Notes: generated by a model not told the origin, from the letters alone. A stretch of 64,000 nt of DNA from Cherax quadricarinatus (GCF_038502225.1 NC_091372.1:5730200-5794199), one strand, 5' to 3'. Positions 12,051-25,100 are shown, counted from the first letter of the stretch. Translations and numbers: made by a program.

Positions 12051-12654
12051 TTAAATACAGGGGTGGTAGGAGAAAACAATTTTCAAAGAGCTTCAGGGAG
12101 AACCTTGAGTTTTCTCTGAAGGATGAGGGTCCCCAGGACCCCAGTGGGAAAAACTGTCTCATCTTACAGAGTTAGGAACAGTAGGTTGTTATGAGACGAG
12201 CAAGGGATGACCCAGATGCATGACACAAGCACTAACTGTGTGTCTAGCCAGGTGGTAACCATGGTACATCCTGGCTGCTTTATACCCACACTAATTCTGG
12301 ATACCATATGTTCACACCTTCATTACTACAACTACACATTAACCTCTAAATCATCAACAACAACAACAGCTTCAACAATATCATCATGACTTATCAGACA
12401 CGTCAATTAGAACTCAACACCAACAACAGCAACACAAAATTAAGATAACAGTAACAACTTCAGCAACAGTAACATCATCAACATTTATTACTAAGTAATC
12501 CAGGATAATAACCGAGTTTCTACAAGATAGTCATGGCATGGCACCAAGCTTTCCTGTTGCTTGCCTGGTCAACCAGATAGTTGCTGCTAGCAGCCCGCTA
12601 GCCCTCATATTCATCATAACAACGGTAAGCTAGCAGACGGTGAACCAGGCTAGT
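12051..12654. other. Non-coding stretch
   Basis: No gene is seen. CAACAACAACAGC-type triplet-rich text lies at 12350-12480, and a GTTGCTTGCCTGGTCAACCAG block at about 12555 resembles LINE B 3' sequence. Confidence 0.4.
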
Positions 12655-12955
12655 ACCAGAACTGAGAGGAATGAACTATGAGAGGTTGAAGGAAGTGAAC
12701 CTGACCCCCTGAGAGGAGAGAAGGACAAGAGGGGACATGATTGAGTCATACAAAATCTTAAGAGGAAGTGAGAAGGCATATGAGGAGCCTGGCCCACGGC
12801 CGGGCTCTGGGAGTAGAAAAACTCTCAGGACTCATCAAAGGTATATCGAAGACTGGATAAATTAAGAGGATGAGCCACGGGGATGTCAGGAAGTATTTCT
12901 TTAGCCTCAGTGTGGTTGAAAAAACTGAATGACTTGGATGAGGCAATGGTACAGG
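12655..12955 (+). pseudogene. LINE family A fragment with insertion, fused to the 27-bp satellite
   Basis: On the plus strand, pieces of LINE A coding sequence appear: YERLKEVNLTP, then a stop, EERRTRGDMIESYKILRGSE, and after a break MSHGDVRKYFFSLSVVEK and (shifted frame) LNDLDEAMV. Between them, 12785-12842 holds a GAGCCTGGCCCACGG... module that recurs at 44300-44365, so a short LINE B-type tail inserted here. The satellite begins exactly where the LINE coding text stops being recognisable. Confidence 0.75.
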
Positions 12956-15900
12956 TGAGGCAATGTATGAACGTGGTACAGTTGGGACAATGTATCAACG
13001 TGGTACAGTTGGGAAAATGTATCAACGTGGTACAGTTGGGACAATGTATCAACGTGGTACAGTTGGGACAATGTATCAACGTGGTACAGTTGGGACAATG
13101 TATCAACGTGGTACAGTTGGGACAATGTATCAACGTGGTACAGGTGAGGCAATGTATCAACGTGGTACAGTTGGGACAATGTATCAACGTGGTACAGTTG
13201 GGACAATGTATCAACGTGGTACAGGTGAGGCAATGTATCAACGTGGTACAGTTGGGACAATGTATCAACGTGGTACAGGTGAGGCAATGTATCAACGTGG
13301 TACAGTTGGGACAATGTATCAACGTGGTACAGGTGAGGCAATGTATCAACGTGGTACAGTTGGGACAATGTATCAACGTGGTACAGTTGGGACAATGTAT
13401 CAACGTGGTACAGTTGGGACAATGTATCAACGTGGTACAGTTGGGACAATGTATCAACGTGGTACAGTTGGGACAATGTATCAACGTGGTACAGGTGAGG
13501 CAATGTATCAACGTGGTACAGTTGGGACAATGTATCAACGTGGTACAGTTGGGACAATGTATCAACGTGGTACAGTTGGGACAATGTATCAACGTGGTAC
13601 AGTTGGGACAATGTATCAACGTGGTACAGTTGGGACAATGTATCAACGTGGTACAGTTGGGACAATGTATCAACGTGGTACAGTTGGGACAATGTATCAA
13701 CGTGGTACAGTTGGGACAATGTATCAACGTGGTACAGTTGGGACAATGTATCAACGTGGTACAGTTGGGGCAATGTATCAACGTGGTACAGTTGGGACAA
13801 TGTATCAACGTGGTACAGCTGGGAAAATGTATCAACGTGGTACAGTTGGGACAATGTATCAACGTGGTACAGTTGGGACAATGTATCAACGTGGTACAGT
13901 TGGGACAATGTATCAACGTGGTACAGTTGGGACAATGTATCAACGTGGTACAGTTGGGACAATGTATCAACGTGGTACAGTTGGGAAAATGTATCAACGT
14001 GGTACAGTTGGGACAATGTATCAACGTGGTACAGTTGGGACAATGTATCAACGTGGTACAGGTGAGGCAATGTATCAACGTGGTACAGTTGGGACAATGT
14101 ATCAACGTGGTACAGTTGGGACAATGTATCAACGTGGTACAGTTGTGACAATGTATCACGTGGTACAGTTGGGACAATGTATCAACGTGGTACAGTTGGG
14201 ACAATGTATCAACGTGGTACAGTTGGGACAATGTATCAACGTGGTACAGTTGGGACAATGTATCAACGTGGTACAGTTGGGACAATGTATCAACGTGGTA
14301 CAGTTGGGACAATGTATCAACGTGGTACAGTTGGGAAAATGTATCAAACGTGGTACAGTTGGGACAATGTATCAACGTGGTACAGTTGGGAAAATGTATC
14401 AAACGTGGTACAGTTGGGACAATGTATCAACGTGGTACAGTTGGGACAATGTATCAACGTGGTACAGGTGAGGCAATGTATCAACGTGGTACAGTTGGGA
14501 CAATGTATCAACGTGGTACAGTTGGGACAATGTATCAACGTGGTACAGTTGGGACAATGTATCAACGTGGTACAGTTGGGACAATGTATCAACGTGGTAC
14601 AGTTGGGAAAATGTATCAACGTGGTACAGTTGGGACAATGTATCAACGTGGTACAGTTGGGACAATGTATCAATGTGGTACAGTTGGGACAATGTATCAA
14701 CGTGGTACAGTTGGGACAATGTATCAACGTGGTACAGTTGGGACAATGTATCAACGTGGTACAGTTGGGACAATGTATCAACGTGGTACAGGTGAGGCAA
14801 TGTATCAACGTGGTACAGTTGGGACAATGTATCAACGTGGTACAGTTGGGACAATGTATCAACGTGGTACAGTTGGGACAATGTATCAACGTGGTACAGT
14901 TGGGACAATGTATCAACGTGGTACAGGTGAGGCAATGTATCAACGTGGTACAGTTGGGGCAATGTATCAACGTGGTACAGTTGGGACAATGTTTCAACGT
15001 GGTACAGTTGGGACAATGTATCAACGTGGTACAGTTGGGACAATGTATCAACGTGGTACACGTGAGGCAATGTATCAACGTGGTACAGGTGTGGCAATGT
15101 AACAACGTGGTACAGTTGGAACAATGTATCAACGTGGTACAGGTGAGGCAATGTATCAACGTGGTACAGTTGGGACAATGTATCAACGTGGTACAGGTGA
15201 GGCAATGTAACAACGTGGTACAGTTGGGACAATGTATCAACGTGGTACAGGTGAGGCAATGTAACAACGTGGTACAGTTGGGACAATGTATCAACGTGGT
15301 ACAGGTATGACAATGTATCAACGTGGTACAGTTGGGACAATGTATCAACGTGGTACAGGTATGACAATGTATCAACGTGGTACAGTTGGGACAATGTATC
15401 AACGTGGTACAGTTGGGACAATGTATCAACGTGGTACAGTTGGGACAATGTATCAACGTGGTACAGTTGGGACAATGTATCAACGTGGTACAGTTGGGAC
15501 AATGTATCAAAGTGGTACAGGTGAGGCAATGTATCAACGTGGTACAGTTGGGACAATGTATCAACGTGGTACAGGTGTGGCAATGTATCAACGTGGTACA
15601 GTTGGGACAATGTATCAACGTGGTACAGTTGGGACAATGTATCAACGTGGTACAGGTGAGGCAATGTATCAACGTGGTACAGTTGGGACAATGTATCAAC
15701 GTGGTACAGTTGGGACAATGTATCAACGTGGTACAGTTGGGACAATGTATCAACGTGGTACAGTTGGGAAAATGTATCAACGTGGTACAGGTGAGGCAAT
15801 GTATCACGTGGTACAGTTGGGACAATGTATCAACGTGGTACAGTTGGGACAATGTATCAACGTGGTACAGTTGGGACAATGTATCAACGTGGTACAGGTC

Positions 15901-18900
15901 AGGCAATGTATCAACGTGGTACAGTTGGGACAATGTATCAACGTGGTACAGTTGGGACAATGTATCAACGTGGTACAGATCAGGCAATGTACCAACGTGG
16001 TACAGTTGGGACAATGTATCAACGTGGTACAGTTGGGACAATGTATCAACGTGGTACAGTTGGGACAATGTATCAACGTGGTACAGGTGAGGCAATGTAT
16101 CAACGTGGTACAGTTGGGACAATGTATCAACGTGGTACAGGTGTGGCAATGTATCAACGTGGTACAATTGAGGCAATGTATCAACGTGGTACAGTTGGGA
16201 CAATGTATCAACGTGGTACAGGTGAGGCAATGGATCAACGTGGTACAGTTGGGACAATGTATCAACGTGGTACAGTTGGGAAAATGTATCAACGTGGTAC
16301 AGTTGGGACAATGTATCAACGTGGTACAGTTGGGACAATGTATCAACGTGGTACAGTTGGGACAATGTATCAACGTGGTACAGTTGGGACAATGTATCAA
16401 CGTGGTACAGTTGGGACAATGTATCAACGTGGTACAGTTGGGACAATCAACGTGGTACAGGTGAGGCAATGTATCAACGTGGTACAGTTGGGACAATGTA
16501 TCAACGTGGTACAGTTGGGACAATGTATCAACGTGGTACAGTTGGGACAATGTATCAACGTGGTACAGGTGAGGCAATGTATCAACGTGGTACAGTTGGG
16601 ACAATGTATCAACGTGGTACAGGTGAGGCAATGTATCAACGTGGTACAGTTGGGACAATGTATCAACGTGGTACAGGTGAGGCAATGTATCAACGTGGTA
16701 CAGTTGGGACAATGTATCAACGTGGTACAGGTCAGGCAATGTATCAACGTGGTACAGTTGGGACAATGTATCAACGTGGTACAGTTGGGACAATGTATCA
16801 ACGTGGTACAGTGAGGCAATGTATCAACGTGGTACAGTTGGGACAATGTATCAACGTGGTACAGTTGGGACAATGTATCAACGTGGTACAGGTGAGGCAA
16901 TGTATCAACGTGGTACAGTTGGGACAATGTATCAACGTGGTACAGTTGGGACAATGTATCAACGTGGGTGAGGCAATGTATCAACGTGGTACAGTTGGGA
17001 CAATGTATCAATGTATGTATCAACGTGGTACAGTTGGGACAATGTATCAACGTGGTACAGTTGGGACAATGTATCAACGTGGTACAGTTGGGACAATGTA
17101 TCAACGTGGTACAGTTGGGACAATGTATCAACGTGGTACAGGTGAGGCAATGTATCAACGTGGTACAGTTGGGACAATGTATCAACGTGGTACAGTTGGG
17201 ACAATGTATCAACGTGGTACAGTTGGGACAATGTATCAACGTGGTACAGTTGGGACAATGTATCAACGTGGTACAGTTGGGACAATGTATCAACGTGGTA
17301 CAGTTGGGACAATGTATCAACGTGGTACAGTTGGCAATGTATCAACGTGGTACAGTTGGGACAATGTATCAACGTGGTACAGTTGGGACAATGTATCAAC
17401 GTGGTACAGGTGAGGCAATGTCAACGTGGTACAGTTGGGACAATGTATCAACGTGGTACAGTTGGGACAATGTATCAACGTGGGTACAATGTATCAACGT
17501 GGTACAGTTGGGACAATGTATCAACGTGGTACAGTTGGGACAATGTATCAACGTGGTACAGTTGGGACAATGTATCAACGTGGTACAGTTGGGACAATGT
17601 ATCAACGTGGTACAGTTGGGACAATGTATCAACGTGGTACAGTTGGGACAATGTATCAACGTGGTACAGGTGAGGCAATGTATCAACGTGGTACAGTTGG
17701 GTATCAACAATGTATCAACGTGGTACAGTTGGGACAATGTATCAACGTGGTACAGGTGAGGCAATGTATCAACGTGGTACAGTTGGGACAATGTATCAAC
17801 GTGGTACAGGTGAGGCAATGTATCAACGTGGTACAGTTGGGACAATGTATCAACGTGGTACAGTTGGGACAATGTATCAACGTGGTACAGGTGAGGCAAT
17901 GTATCAACGTGGTACAGTTGGGACAATGTATCAACGTGGTACAGTTGGGACAATGTATCAACGTGGTACAGTTGGGACAATGTATCAACGTGGTACAGTT
18001 GGGACAATGTATCAACGTGGTACAGTTGGGACAATGTATCAACGTGGTACAGTTGGGACAATGTATCAACGTGGTACAGTTGGGACAATGTATCAACGTG
18101 GTACAGTTGGGACAATGTATCAACGTGGTACAGTTGGGACAATGTATCAACGTGGTACAGTTGGGACAATGTATCAACGTGGTACAGTTGGGACAATGTA
18201 TCAACGTGGTACAGTTGGGACAATGTATCAACGTGGTACAGGTGAGGCAATGTATCAACGTGGTACAGTTGGGACAATGTATCAACGTGGTACAGTTGGG
18301 ACAATGTATCAACGTGGTACAGTTGGGACAATGTATCAACGTGGTACAGTTGGGACAATGTATCAACGTGGTACAGTTGGGACAATGTATCAACGTGGTA
18401 CAGTTGGGACAATGTATCAACGTGGTACAGTTGGGACAATGTATCAACGTGGTACAGTTGGGACAATGTATCAACGTGGTACAGTTGGGACAATGTATCA
18501 ACGTGGTACAGTTGGGACAATGTATCAACGTGGTACAGTTGGGACAATGTATCAACGTGGTACAGTTGGGACAATGTATCAACGTGGTACAGGTATGACA
18601 ATGTATCAACGTGGTACAGTTGGGACAATGTATCAACGTGGTACAGTTGGGACAATGTATCAACGTGGTACAGTTGGGACAATGTATCAACGTGGTACAG
18701 TTGGGACAATGTATCAACGTGGTACAGTTGGGACAATGTATCAACGTGGTACAGTTGGGACAATGTATCAACGTGGTACAGTTGGGACAATGTATCAACG
18801 TGGTACAGTTGGGACAATGTATCAACGTGGTACAGTTGGGACAATGTATCAACGTGGTACAGTTGGGACAATGTATCAACGTGGTACAGTTGGGACAATG

Positions 18901-18902
18901 TA
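12948..18902. repeat. 27-bp satellite, about 220 copies
   Basis: The main unit contains ACGTGGTACAGTTGGGACAA and ends TGTATCA. A common variant has GGTGAGGCA in place of GTTGGGACA, and minor ones have GGTGTGGCA, GGTATGACA and GTTGGGAAA. Nine-codon periodicity leaves frames open on both strands (INVVQLGQC, MYQRGTVGT and antisense HVDTLSQLY or TTLIHCPNC), so the many overlapping frames are artefacts. Single-base register breaks occur at about 14156, 14346 and 15806. A cluster of odd-length units spans 16445-17715, and the last ~1 kb is almost uniform. Confidence 0.97.
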
Positions 18903-19035
18903 CTGTGGTGGTGTTATCTGCGTGTTGGAGAAGTATGACTGGAGGGGTTGCAGTAACACACAAGAACTCTGCTTGGTACTAAGGTACTGCAGTACTAAGT
19001 AATGATCTTTTGCTTGACATGACATACCACTGACA

Positions 19036-19069
19036 GTGACTCACGAAATCGTAATGACACGATTGCAAA
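19036..19069 (-). mobile_element. SINE family 2 3' tail
   Basis: GACTCACGAAATCGTAATGA followed by CACGATTGCAAAC recurs at 41259-41292 and in part at 60758-60790. It is the 3' tail of the tRNA-derived SINE 2 and here leads into a palindromic tRNA-like segment. Confidence 0.7.
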
Positions 19070-19152
19070 CAAACCATACCCCGGCCGGGATTGAACCCGC
19101 GGTCATAGAGACTCTATGACCGCGGGTTCAATCCCGGCCGGGGTATGGTTTG
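19070..19152. repeat. Near-perfect palindrome carrying two tRNA-like B boxes
   Basis: Two 41-nt arms (19070-19110 and 19112-19152) are exact reverse complements with a single A between them. Each arm holds GCGGGTTCAATCCCGGCC, a tRNA T-arm/B-box sequence of SINE 2. It would extrude as a cruciform or fold as an RNA hairpin. Confidence 0.9.
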
Positions 19153-19159
19153 GTTTCAC

Positions 19160-19262
19160 TGACAGTGGTACAGTTGAACAGGTGTGGTAATGTACCATCG
19201 TGGTACAGTTGTATAAGTGTGGTAATGTACCACTGTTGTACAGGTTTGACAATGTACTATCA
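19160..19262. repeat. Diverged outlying units related to the 27-bp satellite
   Basis: Three segments read GTGGTACAGTTG plus an extra block (AACAGGTGTGG or TATAAGTGTGG), then TAATGTACCA. They match the satellite unit's GTGGTACAGTTG and AATGTA parts but are longer, about 35 bp. They look like unamplified or ancestral units outside the array. Confidence 0.65.
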
Positions 19263-19420
19263 TCTTGTTTACATTCCTTTACTGAGGGGAGACCTGCTCT
19301 TGATCCAAAGAACTGGAGCTACGATCCCGTCCTCGCATCAAACCAACCTACTTCGGAAACAGGCTAAGCATCTTCCCTTGAAAATCAATGCATAAAAATT
19401 AATAATAGTAAAAATATCAC

Positions 19421-19465
<45 letters not shown>

Positions 19466-19590
19466 CCGTGTTGTGTTGGGGATGAGTTTAAAATCCAGCG
19501 TGTGACGTCATGCAGGTCAAGCTTCAAATGGTTTAACCTGCTGACGTCAGGCAGGAGAAATGTGAAATGTTCAAGGTGTAGAGACCTGCT
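19263..19590. other. Spacer with (AAT)n and two CRE-like palindromes
   Basis: No gene is visible. A (AAT)n tract spans 19421-19464. TGACGTCA occurs at 19503-19510 and again at 19542-19549. Whether this is regulatory cannot be judged from sequence alone. Confidence 0.6.
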
Positions 19591-19591
19591 C

Positions 19592-21484
19592 ACCTGCAGG
19601 CTGTCTCACCCACCCACCCTCCTGCAGGCTGTCTCACCCACCCACCTTCCTGCAGGCTGTCTCACCCACCCACCCTCCTGCAGGCTGTCTCACCCACCCA
19701 CCCTCCTGCAGGCTGTCTCACCCACCCACCTTCCTGCAGGCTGTCTCACCCACCCACCCTCCTGCAGGCTGTCTCACCCACCCACCTTCCTGCAGGCTGT
19801 CTCACCCACCCACCCTCCTGCAGGCTGTCTCACTCACCCACCTTCCTGCAGGCTGTCTCACCCACCCACCGTCCTGCAGGCTGTCTCACCCACCCACCCT
19901 CATGCAGGCTGTCTCACCCACCCACCCTCCTGCAGGCTGTCTCACCCACCCACCTTCCTGCAGGCTGTCTCACCCACCCACCCTCCTGCAGGCTGTCTCA
20001 CCCACCCCCCCTCCTGCAGGCTGTCTCACCCACCCACCCTCCTGCAGGCTGTCTCACCCACCCACCGTCCAGCAGGCTGTCTCACCCACCCACCCTCATG
20101 CAGGCTGTCTCACCCACTCCTGCAGGCTGTCTCACCCACCCACCCTCCTGCAGGCTGTCTCACCTACCCACCTTCCTGCAGGCTGTCTCACCCACCCACC
20201 ATCCTGCAGGCTGTCTCACCCACCCACCTTCCTGCAGGCTGTCTCACCCACCCACCCTCCTGCAGGCTGTCTCACCCACCCGCCTTCCTGCAGGTTGTCT
20301 CACCCACCCACCTTCCTGCAGCCTGTCTCACCCACCCACCCTCCTGCAGGCTGTCTCACCCACCCACCCTCCTGCAGGCTGTCTCACCCACCCACCTTCC
20401 TGCAGGCTGTCTCACCCACCCACCTTCCTGCAGGCTGTCTCACCCACCCACCTTCCTGCAGGCTGTCTCACCCACCCACCCTCCTGCAGGCTGTCTCACC
20501 CACCCACCTTCCTGCAGGCTGTCTCACCCACCCACCCTCCTGCAGGCTGTCTCACCCACCCACCTTCCTGCAGGCCGTCTCACCCACCCACCCTCCTGCA
20601 GGCTGTCTCACACACCCACCCTCCTGCAGGCTGTCTCACCCACCCACCCTCCTGCAGGCTGTCTCACCCACCCACCTTCCTGCAGGCTGTCTCACCCATC
20701 CACCTTCCTGCAGGCTGTCTCACCCACCCACCCTCCTGCAGGCTGTTCACCCACCCACCTTCCTGCAGGCTGTCTCACCCATCCACCTTCCTGCAGGCTG
20801 TCTCACCCACCCACCCTCCTGCAGGCTGTCTCACCCACCCACCTTCCTGCAGGCTATCTCACCCACCCACCCTCCTGCAGGCTGTCTCACCCACCCACCT
20901 TCCTGCAGGCTGTCTCACCCACCCACCCTCCTGCAGGCTGTCTCACCCACCCACCTTCCTGCAGGCTGTCTCACCCAACCACCCTCCTGCAGGCTGTCTC
21001 ACCCACCCACCTTCCTGCAGGCTGTCTCACCCACCCACCCTCCTGCAGGCTGTGTCACCCATCCACCCTCCTGCCGGCTGTCTCACCCACCCACCCTCCT
21101 GCAGGCTGTCCTGCAGGCTGTCCACCCACACTTCCTGCAGGCTGTCTCACCCACCCACCTTCCTGCAGGCTGTCTCACCCACCCACCCTTCCTGCAGGCT
21201 GTCTCACCCACCCACCTTCCTGCAGGCTGTCTCACCCACCCACCTTCCTGCAGGCTGTCTCACCCACCCACCCTCCTGCAGGGTGTCTCAGGCCCACCCA
21301 CCTTCCTGCAGGCCTTCCTGCAGGCTGTCTCAGGCTGTCTCCTCACCCACCCTCCTGCAGGCTGTCTCACTCACCCACCTTCCTGCAGGCTGTCTCACTC
21401 ACCCACCCTCCTGCAGGCTGTCTCACCCACCCACCTTCCTGCAGGCTGTCTCACCCACCCACCCTCCTGCAGGTTGTCTCACCT
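19592..21484. repeat. 28-bp minisatellite, about 67 copies
   Basis: The unit contains GTCTCACCCACCCACCCTCC and TGCAGG, with CCTTCC and CCCTCC as the main alternation. Because 28 is not divisible by three, each plus-strand frame cycles through all registers every 84 bp. None meets a stop, giving three overlapping frames of 460-660 codons. These are artefacts. Truncated or doubled units cluster near 20110, 20745, 21105-21130 and 21290-21350. Confidence 0.97.
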
Positions 21485-21534
21485 GAGTAATCTCTCACCA
21501 ATACATTAATTAATTATATGTATTTCGCTGCGTG

Positions 21535-21712
21535 ATCCGAGAAAGGTATACTCATAGTGTATAACCCCAGTCAACGGTACATTAATGATCCGAGAAAGGT
21601 ATACTCATAGTGTATAACCCAGTCAACGGTACATTAATGATCCGAGAAAGGTATACTCATAGTGTATAACCCAGTCAACGGTACATTAATGATCCGAGAA
21701 AGATATTCACGA
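21535..21712. repeat. 52-bp tandem repeat, about 3.4 copies
   Basis: Units contain GATCCGAGAAAGGTATACTC and CAACGGTACATTAA. The first unit has one extra C (ACCCCAG). The last is partial and ends at GAGAAAGATATTC. Confidence 0.9.
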
Positions 21713-21741
21713 GAACATGACAACCTAAGAATGGATCAATT

Positions 21742-21895
21742 AAGTAAGTAAGTAAGTAAGTAAATTTATTCAGGTATACACAATACAGTTACATAGAATT
21801 ATCATACACAGCAGCATATGTGTAGAGAACCTAGGATAACCCAAAAAAGTCAGACAGAGTGACTTATTTCCATTGGGGTCCTTTACTTATTTCCA
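21742..21895 (-). mobile_element. LINE/SINE 3' end with (CTTA)n tail
   Basis: On the minus strand the text runs from CCAATGGAAATAAGTCACTC through TGGGTTATCCTAGG to CTGAATAAATTTACTTAC, ending in a (TTAC)n tail. AATAAA lies just before the tail. The first part is shared with the 3' half of the SINE at 38531-38815, implying that this SINE took its tail from this element's source LINE. Confidence 0.6.
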
Positions 21896-22129
21896 CTGCA
21901 GCAAAGCAACTGGCCCATACTAGGCAGGTCCTTATCACACGGATACTATCCTAAATTTTCAATAAAAATGTCAAATTAGGATTTACACAGTCCACAACTA
22001 GGAAAATTCAACCTGGAAGCTAAAGTTAAGATTTATTATCTTGTTATCTCAGAGACCAATATCCCAAAACACAAGAATATTAAGTTTCAAACCTGTCAGA
22101 ATTTGCAGTCACTCGAATAAGGCATTAGT
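21896..22129. other. Spacer between two arrays
   Basis: No gene or clear repeat is seen. Confidence 0.4.
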
Positions 22130-25100
22130 GCTCGTCTCACCCACCCACCCTCCTGCAGGATAACTCCAGTGCTCGTCTCACCCACCCACCCTCCTGCAGG
22201 ATAACTCCAGTGCTCGTCTCACCCACCCACCCTCCTGCAGGATAACTCCAGTGCTCGTCTCACCCACCCACCCTCCTCCAGGATAACCCCAGTGCTCGTC
22301 TCACCCACCCACCCTCCTGCAGGATAACACCAGTGCTCGTCTCACCCACCCACCCTCCTGCAGGATAACCCCAGTGCTCGTCTCACCCACCCACCCTCCT
22401 CCAGGATAACCCCAGTGCTCGTCTCACCCACCCACCCTCCTCCAGGATAACCCCAGTGCTCGTCTCACCCACCCACCCTCCTGCAGGATAACTCCAGTGC
22501 TCGTCTCACCCACCCACCCTCCTGCAGGATAACCCCAGTGCTCGTCTCACCCACCCACCCTCCTCCAGGATAACCCCAGTGCTCGTCTCACCCACCCACC
22601 CTCCTGCAGGATAACTCCAGTGCTCGTCTCACCCACCCACCCACCTGCAGGATAACCCCAGTGCTCGTCTCACCCACCCACCCTCCTGCAGGATAACCCC
22701 AGTGCTCGTCTCACCCACCCACCCTCCTGCAGGATAACTCCAGTGCTCGTCTCACCCACCCACCCTCCTCCAGGATAACCCCAGTGCTCGTCTCACCCAC
22801 CCACCCTCCTGCAGGATAACTCCAGTGCTCGTCTCACCCACCCACCCTCCTCCAGGATAACTCCAGTGCTCGTCTCACCCACCCACCCTCCTGCAGGATA
22901 ACTCCAGTGCTCGTCTCACCCACCCACCCTCCTGCAGGATAACTCCAGTGCTCGTCTCACCCACCCACCCTCCTGCAGGATAACTCCAGTGCTCGTCTCA
23001 CCCACCCACCCTCCTGCAGGATAACTCCAGTGCTCGTCTCACCCACCCACCCTCCTGCAGGATAACTCCAGTGCTCGTCTCACCCACCCACCCTCCTCCA
23101 GGATAACCCCAGTGCTCGTCTCACCCACCCACCCTCCTGCAGGATAACCCCAGTGCTCGTCTCACCCACCCACCCTCCTGCAGGATAACTCCAGTGCTCG
23201 TCTCACCCACCCACCCTCCTGCAGGATAACCCCAGTGCTCGTCTCACCCACCCACCCTCCTGCAGGATAACCCCAGTGCTCGTCTCACCCACCCACCCTC
23301 CTGCAGGATAACCCAGTGCTCGTCTCACCCACCCACCCTCCTGCAGGATAACTCCAGTGCTCGTCTCACCCACCCACCCTCCTGCAGGATAACCCCAGTG
23401 CTCGTCTCACCCACCCACCCTCCTGCAGGATAACCCCAGTGCTCGTCTCACCCACCCACCCTCCTGCAGGATAACTCCAGTGCTCGTCTCACCCACCCAC
23501 CCACCGGCAGGATAACCCAGTGCTCGTATCACCCATCCACCCTCCTACAGGATAACCCCAGTGCTCGTCTCACCCACCCACCCTCCTGCAGGATAACTCC
23601 AGTGCTCGTCTCACCCACCCACCCTCCTTCAGGATAACTCCAGTGCTCGTCTCACCCATCCACCTTCCTACAGGATAGCCCCAGTGCTCGTCTCACCCAC
23701 CTACCCTCCTGCAGGATAACCCCAGTGCTCGTCTCACCCACCTACCCTCCTGCAGGATAACCCCAGTGCTCGTCTCACCCACCCACCCTCCTCCAGGATA
23801 ACCCCAGTGCTCGTCTCACCCACCCACCCTCCTGCAGGATAACCCCAGTGCTCGTTTCACCCACCCACCCTCCTGCAGGATAACCCCAGTGCTCGACTCA
23901 ACCACCCACCCTCCTGCAGGATAACCCCAGTGCTAGTCTCACCCACCCACCCTCCTGCAGGATAACTCCAGTGCTCGTCTCACCCACCCACCCTCCTTCA
24001 GGATAACCCCAGTGCTCGTCTCACCCACCCACCCTCCTGCAGGATATCCCCAGTGCTCGTTTCACCCATCCACCCTCCTGCTGGATAACCCCAGTGCTCG
24101 TCTCACCCACCCACCCTCCTGCAGGATAACCCCAGTGCTCGTCTAACCCATCCACCCTCCTACAGGATAACTCCAGTGCTCGTCCCACCCAGCCACCCTC
24201 CTGGAGGATAACCGCAGTGCTCGTCTCACCCACCTACCCTTCTGCAGGATAACCCCAGTGCTCGTCTCACCCACCTACCCTCCTGCAGGATAACTCCAGT
24301 GCTCGTCTCACCCACCCACCCTCCTGCAGGATAACCCCAGTGCTCGTCTCACCCACCTACCCTCCTGCAGGATAACCCCAGTGCTCGTCTCACCCACCCA
24401 CCCTCCTGCAGGATAACCCCAGTGCTCGTCTCACCCACCCACCCTCCTGCAGGATAACCCCAGTGCTCGTCTCACCCACCCACCCTCCTGCAGGATAACC
24501 CCAGTGCTCGTATCACCCATCCACCCTCCTACAGGATAACCCCAGTGCTCGTATCACCCATCCACCCTCCTACAGGATAACCCCAGTGCTCGTCTCACCC
24601 ACCCACCCTCCTGGAGGATAACTCCAGTGCTCGTCTCACCCACCCACCCTCCTGCAGGATAACCCCAGTGCTCGTCTCACCCACCCACCCTCCTGCAGGA
24701 TAACCCCAGTGCTCGTCTCACCCACCCACCCTCCTCCAGGATAACCCCAGTGCTCGTCTCACCCACCGACCCTCCTGCAGGATAACCCCAGTGCTCGTCT
24801 CACCCACCCACCCTCCTCCAGGATAACCCCAGTGCTCGTCTCACCCACCCACCCTCCTCCAGGATAACCCAGTGCTCGTCTCACCCACCCACCCTCCTGC
24901 AGGACATCCCCAGTGCTCGTCTCACCCAACCACCCTCCTGCAGGATAACCCCAGTGCTCGTCTCACCCACCCACCCTCCTCCAGGATAACCCCAGTGCTC
25001 GTCTCACCCACCCACCCTCCTGCAGGATAACTCCAGTGCTCGTCTCACCCACCCACCCACCTCCAGGATAACCCCAGTGCTCGTCTCACCCACCCACCCT

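Noticed and set aside
12948..18902. CRISPR array
   Set aside because: Direct repeats have no unique spacers; units are contiguous and the genome is eukaryotic.
12825..19002. Long overlapping frames of 300-700 codons on both strands
   Set aside because: They are translations of the 27-bp unit, open in several frames at once, with no non-repetitive domain, signal or conserved start.
19502..21509. Proline/serine/cysteine-rich frames of 462-662 codons
   Set aside because: The 28-bp unit has no stop in any plus frame; three frames are open at once, which a real gene would not show.
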